From Tetragonia tetragonoides (lineage: Eukaryota; Streptophyta; Magnoliopsida; Caryophyllales; Aizoaceae), in contig CM076142.1 of assembly GCA_038025085.1 (NCBI GenBank), forward strand, positions 10,700,501-10,764,500: a stretch of 64,000 nt of DNA. Direction: 5' to 3'. Position 1 is the stretch's first letter, and every line of letters begins with the position of its first letter. Both the position numbers and the translations under genes were made by a program. The notes below the pieces were generated by a model, which was given only the letters and a program-made list of their open reading frames with translations, searched no databases and was not told the DNA's origin. Shown one piece after another: positions 57,601 to 64,000 of this stretch.

Positions 57601-58771
57601 TAGCAATGAAGTGGAAGGAGCTCACAATTAAGGAGGTTTTTTCCCCCACAGATGCTGAACAAATTCTTAGTATTCCTTTGAGTATTCGTCGGCCTGCAGA
57701 CGAAAGAGTGTGGCAACTGAGCAGTGATGAGATTTTGAGAGTCCGTGATGTGTATGCCCTTGCGAGAGATGACGGGCAACGAGCGTCCTCGTCAATTGGA
57801 AATGATGTCTTGTGGGCTCAGGTGTGGGCTCTTCACATACCCCCTAAGGTATGTCAGTTTATTTGGCGTTGTTGCTGGGACATAGTACCAACACGAGTCA
57901 ATTTGTGCAAGAAGAGGGTACCCATAAATAGTTGTTGTGAGCGCTGTGATCAGAACGAAAGCCTGGAACATGTGATGTGGGGATGTAATTGGGCTCGTGA
58001 GGTGTGGAAGGCGATGGGGCTGCAGGTAGATGGTGACCAAATGGGTAGTTTCAGAAACTGGCTGGGTTCATGGATTGATAAACAGAACGTTGAGATGGTC
58101 GAGAAAATGACTATGATTGCTTGGCAGATTTGGAATGCACGTAATAAATTGATTTTTCAGAAGGAAGATGTGAACCCAGGGATAGCTGGGGACAGGGCGT
58201 TAGCCTTTCTAGAGGAGTACAAGAAAGCATGGACAACACCAAGGGCGACGAAAGCTAGTAGACAAGGGGTCAAGTTGGTCTGCCCGGAGCAAGGAAAGTG
58301 GAAGGTGAATTTTGATGCTGCAATCAACCACGAAGGAGGGCGAGTGGGTATTGGGGTAGTCATAAGGGATGCATTGGGAGAGGTGCGCTGTGCTTTGTCA
58401 AAAACGCTCCTGAGCTCGTGGGACGCTGAGATGGCGGAAGCTATGGCAGCAAGAGAAGCTGCGGCGTTGGCGTTAAGTGAAGGAATGCAAGATGTGATCT
58501 TTGAAGGGGATGCTCAAGTGATTATTCGTGCTGTCAGGCGTGAAATTGTGTGCGGCAGAGTGCTGTGTAAATTTTAGTGGAAGATGTTCAGTTCTTAGTT
58601 AGTAGTTTTGTGTCTTTTGCTTTTGATTTTTGTGTGCGTGAATGTAACGAAGTAGCCCATCGGCTAGCGAAATGGGCAACAACAAGCTTTTGTGATGAGG
58701 TGTGGAGAGATAGGGGTCCTTCTTGGATCTTTGATCTCATTGTAGCTGATTTGGCAACTACCATAGATTAA
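54675..58771 (+). pseudogene. LINE 2 ORF2 (endonuclease, reverse transcriptase, RNase H)
   Basis: Starts MNLLCWNCRGLGSPE at 54675, overlapping the ORF1 stop by four bases (ATGA). Domains: endonuclease (WNCRGLG, LSETK, GDFNEV, SDHSP), reverse transcriptase (SKAYDQVEWAYL, GLRQGDPISPYLF, LLFADDSVLFA with FADD), zf-RVT (CERCDQNESLEHVMWGC) and RNase H (VNFDAAINHEGG, FEGDAQ, NEVAHRLAKWA). Breaks: a frameshift in the G-run 54869-54875, others near 55062, 55970, 56685 and 58555, and a TAG at 57420-57422 where the family context suggests Trp. Confidence 0.88.
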
Positions 58772-58809
58772 TGAAACCCACCCTTCCTTTAAAAAAAAAA
58801 AAAAAAAAT

Positions 58810-58827
58810 ATTCTCCATGTATCTCAA
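58810..58827. repeat. third copy of the triple target site
   Basis: ATTCTCCATGTATCTCAA directly after the A-tail of LINE 2, followed by unique sequence (CCCCTAAC). Confidence 0.9.
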
Positions 58828-59831
58828 CCCCTAACTTTCTCGCCTGAGTTGAAATTGGATAGTGGAATGTAAAAATACAATAACTTTTATTCAGTTTCTT
58901 AAATTATTGCATCAATTGAAATATTTTTTAACTTTGATTCATCAATCAAAAGAAATAAACAAAATTGAAGATTAAATGAAATAATTAAGGAAATAAACCT
59001 GAATTTGAGTCGACAACCCCTGTCACCGCCGCCATCAGAGCCCCTACCCTCCGATCAGGCCCCCACCCTTCCGGCCAACCCCCAACAGGCCAACACCCCG
59101 TTAGCCCAGCCCCCGTCCAGCACTCCGTCAGTCCACCCCGTCGAACCCAACTACCCCACCGCCCCGTCGAACCCCACAACTCCACCTGCTGCCGTCCAAT
59201 CCCAGCCCCACCCGCTGTCGTCCAATCCCAGCCCCAACCAGCACCCTAACCCACCCAACCACCACTTAAATCACCCATGTCGCATAAATCCATAAGTACC
59301 CTAAGCAAGTTATAATTTATGAAAGATCTAGTTCTTTTGAATAATTGAATATCATCGTAATTTCATCATGATTTAGATCTAAGGAAATCATGTTGATTAG
59401 ATATTAGGTTTCTGTTTCTAATGCAATGCATAGAAAGGGAGATATCTTAGAGGGAAAAGGATAAGCAGGAAGGAGGGTGCTGTAAATGAAAAGGGTACTC
59501 TGGGAATGATTGTGACAAAAAGATTTACGTTCAGTAATTTAGGATTTACGTTAAGCAATTCCGATTCTAAATAGTACAACAGTAATTTACTCAGGATGAT
59601 TTTCGAAAGACAAAAAGAAGAAGGGGAGTACTATGAAAGATCACTATGGGGATTAGCGACATGATAACACGACACAAACAATTTAGGATTGTTTGACTTC
59701 AATTAATTGAATAGGTCGACATGAATTAACATGGTTAATCAAACATGTTAGGTGAATTATGGTATTTGAACACGAAATCAGCTTGTTGTTACCTATTTAT
59801 AGACATGTTGGACTGAATTACTTGAGCAATG
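58828..59831. other. spacer with a C-rich Pro-coding island
   Basis: The stretch 59000-59290 is sharply C-rich. One plus-strand frame is Pro/Ser/Asn-rich but has no ATG. On the minus strand an ATG near 59038 opens a short frame (MAAVTGVVDSNSG) that ends at CAG|GTTTAT, like a first exon. No downstream exon is recognised. The rest is AT-rich and empty. Confidence 0.35.
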
Positions 59832-60090
59832 TACTCTCTCGGTTCCATGAAGATGTTTACATTTGTTTTTTCATGGTCTCCAATGCACCACTTTGATCAT
59901 AGATAATTGTAATTATATGTATATATAAATTATAAAATTATAATTTTTCAAATGTATTCTTTAAAATGAATTTAACAATAGCATTTTTACATTATAATTC
60001 TTTGTATTTTTTTACTAATTTATGGTCAAAGTTTATGAACTTTGACCTTGAAAAATAAAGTGTAAACATCTTAATGAAACAGAGAGAGTA
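59832..60090. mobile_element. Stowaway-like MITE, 259 bp
   Basis: The left end TACTCTCTCGGTTCCATGA and the right end AATGAAACAGAGAGAGTA are inverted, bordered by TA, with inward GTTTACA/TGTAAAC. The interior has GTCAAAGTTTATGAACTTTG as in the copy at 447-704. It lies about 630 bases upstream of the thiolase start. Confidence 0.75.
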
Positions 60091-60716
60091 TAATGTTAGA
60101 AGCGGCCATGTACGAAATTTCGTCAACCATATACAGTTATACACCAATGAAATTTTGAAGTATGAAGTATTTTTAAACTTGCTTTAGAGTTATTGATTTT
60201 ATTTTTTTTGAATTTTCTTGAAAAACTTGGCTAAATATGTTAAATATTGTCAACACGAAACATGTCTTGTTAATTGAAATCTGGTGTATATTTCCATAAT
60301 AAACATACCGGATTAATATCGAAAGGTTTTTGATATGTCAAAATTTTATCATGAGCATTGAGCACATGACCAGTACCAAACTATTGGGCAAGTTATTGGT
60401 TGATACATTGATGGGTCAAATATCAAAATCCCGAAACTCTTAAACATCCCATTTGCTTTATTTCTTGGAACTTTCTTAGCAACTTTTTCCTAATTTCCCA
60501 GGAAAAAACCCAGAAAACACAAGCACAATGAAAATGTGTTTACTTAATTACTTGACTTGACTATTTTTATTCCGCTTATTCCCATTGATGGTGGTTCATT
60601 TTAAATAGCTGAATTTCTTCAATGTTTTAAAAATGCCCATTACAGTCCTATTCCTTAGACTACAGTAAAACTTCAACCACAGAGAGAGAGAAGAGAGAGA
60701 GGAGAGAGAAAGAGAA
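60091..60716 (+). promoter_or_regulatory. promoter and leader of the thiolase gene
   Basis: AT-rich upstream sequence ending in a purine-rich leader (GAGAGAGAGAAGAGAGAGAG at about 60681-60714) directly before the ATG. No single TATA box stands out. Confidence 0.4.
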
Positions 60717-63303
60717 ATGGAGAAGGCAATGAACAGGCAGAGAGTGCTTCTACAACACCTAAATCCCAACTCTTGCCCACCTCAATCTCATGACTCATAT
60801 ATCTCTGTAAGTTTTGCATATTATAACTTTTCTGATTTCATAGCAATTTTACATTTTTTTGGTCTGCATTATTTGATACTCAAATTGTTGCAAGGAAACA
60901 AAAATGGGACTTGTAGTTTGTAATCTTAGTTAGACAATCATGACCAAATTGCAGGTGCTAATGAAAAGAATTGCACTTTATTTGTGATCCTATGTTTTTA
61001 GTTTTTCAGTGCCTTTGTCTGGAATTAATAGTCATATTGTTAGTTCAAATTACACTAGTGAGTGTAGTGACTAATATTTTCAGTCATAAAGAATGTTTAT
61101 TTAATATCACGGAAGGAAGTGATGAGTGTAAATTAGGGATGAAGAAACACCACTGTGTGGATCATGTTAGGAAAAATCTGCAAAAAATTTCTAGGTGTAT
61201 TTCTGGAACACAATGGTAGTTTGATTATGTTTATGTCTTATATCTATTTTTTTTTATATTTTTTTTTTTATTTTGGGGTGATCGATTATTCAGTCTTCGA
61301 TTTGCTCATCTGGAGATGGTGGAGCCTATGAAAGAAATGCTGCTTTTGGAGATGATGTTGTCATCGTTGCGTAAGTTTCTTAATTTATTGCTCTTTTGGA
61401 GGGGGTGTTTGGGGTGGGTGTGTATGTGTTCTGTCACTTGTGTTATACTTCATGTTTATGTCAATGTGTCACGCATGCTTATGGTTGTGTGACTGAGAGT
61501 GAAGGAGAGATCTCAGTTGTGAAGCGCGGCGTAGTTGATGATATGTTAGTTAGTTACATCTATATTCTTTCATTTCTTTGATCTTAGAAGAATCTTAACA
61601 TCTCATTCAACAGTGCTTACCGAACTGCAATCTGCAAAGCAAGACGTGGGAGTTTCAAGGACACACTTGCTGATGATCTACTTGCTCCTGTGTTGAAGGT
61701 GATTTTGCTAATACAGTGTTCTTGTTGAAATTAATTTTGCAAATAAAATCTTTCATGGCTCTTCGCTTTGCCTATTCAATACTTGTGGAGGGGGTGGGAA
61801 ATTGATTATCAAGTCAAACAATCTTTGTTATAACTTTGAACTTGGATGAATGTATGCTTACAGGCATTGATAGAGAAGACAAATGTTAACCCCTGTGAGG
61901 TGGGGGATATAGTGGTGGGTACAGTTTTGGCCCCAGGTTCAGCAAGAGCGATGGAGTGCAGGATGGCAGCATTCTATGCTGGTTTTCCAGGTACGTTGTG
62001 TCAACTCAGTGCTTTGTGAGGCTGAAACCGTCTTGGTGATCAGTATCACTGTTAACTTGTACTGAAAAATGTAGCATACTTCCTAGAATTCTTTGTGCGA
62101 CATGGGGCTTATCATGATAATGTTGAGACCTTTGGCATATCTTTTAATCTTGTATAATTTATGATAGTCTGGGTTAGGGAGTATCTTCAAAATGTTAATT
62201 GATAGCTATTGGATCCTTAATAATACAATCCTACTCATGTCTTGGAGAATGGATGTGTGTAGACGACCTGAATATTGGTTCTTTTTGTTTCAGACACGGT
62301 ACCTATCAGAACTGTCAACAGGCAGTGTTCTTCTGGTCTTCAAGCAGTTGCTGATGTAGCTGCCTCTATAAAGGCAGGATTTTATGACATAGGTCAGAAA
62401 TTTATGTCATTAAACTTTCTATATATCTTTCAATAATCACTTTAAATTGCACGCCATTATATCTTATTGTGTTCCAACAGGTATAGGTGCTGGAGTAGAG
62501 TCCATGACAATTGATCGTGTTGATAGGCTTCGGCAGATTAACCCAAAAGTAATTTCAACTTTATGTTTTCAGCGCTTACAGAAAAAAAAAGGTTGCTGTA
62601 GTTGCTAAGCATGAAACACTGCAAACATTCTGTGTCAGGTAGAAGAATTTCCACAAGCACGAGATTGTCTTCTTCCCATGGGTATAACTTCAGAAAATGT
62701 TGCACATCGGTATGGTGTGACAAGGCAAGAACAAGACCAGGCTGCTGTAAGATCCATTAACATTTTAGCCTGGTTGCATCTATCTTCAAGGGCTGCAACT
62801 ATTGATTCAATTTATAATTAATGTGTTATCAGATGGAATCTCATAGGCGTGCTGCTGCAGCCACTGCATCTGGAAAATTCAGAGAGGAAATTATTCCAGT
62901 CTCTACCAAGGTAATCTCATGGATGTTTCCTACAAAATAGAAAATCCTGTGTAGTAGTTGTTTATTTTATCGTTTTGTTTCCCAGATTGTGGATCCAAAA
63001 ACTGGAGAAGAAAAACATGTCATAGTTTCCGTTGATGATGGAATTCGGCCCAACACCACCACATCAGATTTGGCTAAGTTAAAGCCGGCCTTCAAAAAGG
63101 ATGGTAGCTCTACTGCGGGTATGTCAGTATTGCAACTATTGTAGAAATAAATCATGGACAAACAGGCTCTATGTGTAAATTTGAAAGTCTTTTTGCTATT
63201 CTTTAGGTAATTCTAGCCAGGTGAGTGATGGGGCTGGAGCAGTTCTGCTCATGAAAAGAAGTTTAGCAATTAAGAAAGGGCTTCCAATTCTTGGTGTTTT
63301 TAG
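60717..63303 (+). CDS. KAT5: 3-ketoacyl-CoA thiolase, peroxisomal, KAT5 type (5' part)
   Basis: Catalyses the last step of fatty-acid beta-oxidation: thiolytic cleavage of 3-ketoacyl-CoA to acetyl-CoA and a shortened acyl-CoA. Ten coding exons with matching phases: 60717-60806, 61294-61370, 61614-61698, 61864-61990, 62294-62392, 62481-62548, 62639-62746, 62833-62910, 62986-63118, 63207-63303. The N-terminus has RQRVLLQHL, a PTS2 peroxisome signal (R-Q-x5-H-L). FGDDVVIVAAYRTAICKARRG follows, then the nucleophile Cys in NRQCSSGLQAVADVAASI, CLLPMGITSENVAHRYG and NSSQVSDGAGAVLLMKRS. About 320 of roughly 450-460 residues are in the window; the C-terminal His and second Cys lie beyond it. AYRTAICKARRG and the block from ARDCLLPMG resemble KAT5 more than KAT1/KAT2. 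The symbol is by resemblance. Confidence 0.9.
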
Positions 63304-64000
63304 GTAAATTCTTCTCTAAACCCATTCCCTTGCGCTTCTAATCCCTTGGATGGTAGGGGGGACATGCTTAAAACTTTATACCAGGACGCCCCAGTATGAA
63401 ATATATCATGGTGCCTTTTCGGTTACGCCTGAATAACTTTTTGTAATGATCTTAGTTTATAACCTACCGGCAAATGCAGATAATTCTTATAACCAGCTTC
63501 ATGCACAACATCTCAACCCCTACTATAACAGGAGCTTCTAACATTGGTACTTTGGGGTTGAGATGTTCCTGTTATAGTATATTATAACATCTCAACCCCT
63601 ACTAATATACCTCGTTGGTAGACAAATGATTTGGGGTCTTCACTGGGAACTAAGTACTAGTAACCTCTTTCAGATCCATTACCATATATGAAACTTCATA
63701 TGCAGCAGGATGTCACTTCTCTGAGAGACATGTTTTGAAGTGCTTTTCTGTGTTCATTGAGCCCAGTGGGTGGTGTTAATGATCATTATTGAAAACTTCC
63801 TCTCCTCGAGTCAGTTAGCTAGCTGATCTAGAGCCGCACTTGCCTTTTTCCGTAACCTTTCTGTCGAGTGTTTAGCTTGCTGGCACCCTAGTTTTGGGTG
63901 CTCAACCAGTGGAGAGTACCGCTGAAGCAAAGATGTGGAGTAGGCAGTAGGAACAAGGTGCGTGTTGATGAGATTTATTTTTCATTATGGTCAAGAAAAC
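63304..64000 (+). other. intron 10 of the thiolase gene, to the window edge
   Basis: The donor GTAAATTC follows the split Arg codon. No further exon is visible in 697 bases. It contains a small inverted/direct repeat cluster at 63508-63606. Confidence 0.6.
63508..63606. repeat. inverted and direct repeats in thiolase intron
   Basis: AACATCTCAACCCCTACTA occurs at about 63508 and 63587 in direct orientation, and GGGGTTGAGATGTT at 63554-63567 is inverted to both. CTATAACAGG and CCTGTTATAG are a second inverted pair in permuted order. Confidence 0.6.

Larger units (their letters stand above)
53237..58809 (+). mobile_element. L1-type LINE 2, defective, about 5.6 kb
   Basis: Between ATTCTCCATGTATCTCAA at 53219-53236 and the same 18 bases at 58810-58827, after an A-tail at about 58791-58808. 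It has both ORFs in the order of LINE 1 but with clearly different sequence (another L1 lineage). It carries two nonsense codons and about six frameshifts. The first 60-65 bases are AT-rich and could be part of the element or older filler. Confidence 0.88.

Noticed and set aside
1..64000. LTR retrotransposons or integrated viral genomes
   Set aside because: No long terminal repeat pair, gag-pol, integrase or viral coat gene was recognised; all reverse transcriptases here are LINE-type.

Overview
This window is nuclear DNA from a flowering plant. Its genes are split by GT-AG introns, it has TATA boxes and AT-rich spacers, and it holds plant-type SINEs, LINEs, MITEs and Helitron-like sequence. 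The 32-residue cystine-knot peptide at 960-1256 has the spacing and flavour of the amaranth alpha-amylase inhibitor. That points to a Caryophyllales host, perhaps Amaranthaceae or Chenopodiaceae, but this is inference and not proof.

Five host genes are readable. From left to right: (1) a secreted knottin precursor on the minus strand (960-1256) with a TATA box and seed-type RY boxes; (2) a one-finger C2H2 repressor with a C-terminal EAR motif on the minus strand (5839-6450); (3) a complete 14-exon sterol 3-beta-glucosyltransferase of the UGT80A type on the minus strand (10273-26554), whose exons rebuild a 620-residue protein in one frame; (4) a PB1-domain Raf-like MAPKKK of group B4 type on the plus strand (44608-52452, eight coding exons, about 1243 residues); (5) the first ten coding exons of a peroxisomal 3-ketoacyl-CoA thiolase of KAT5 type on the plus strand, which runs off the right edge. 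The genes are functionally unrelated; I see no gene cluster or operon-like logic.

The rest is dominated by transposable elements. Two long L1-type LINEs (28793-35154 and 53237-58809) both carry ORF1 and ORF2 overlapping at a stop/start junction, and both are broken by nonsense codons and frameshifts. At least four tRNA-derived SINE families occur. Stowaway-like MITEs with TACTCCCTC ends are common, a Harbinger-like MITE sits in a sterol glucosyltransferase intron, and a 4.5-kb Helitron-like composite occupies 37207-41699. Several insertions can be proved inside the window from target-site duplications or from a related empty site.

The most unusual structures are: a nested tandem array with 44, 132 and about 530 bp periods (2927-3937); a target sequence present three times because a SINE and a LINE hit the same site (52981, 53219, 58810); a SINE whose 3' body is tandemly triplicated (7891-8213); and two insertions that are little more than a poly(A) tail between target-site duplications (1982-2005, 27063-27108). 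I found no wholly new multi-gene system.
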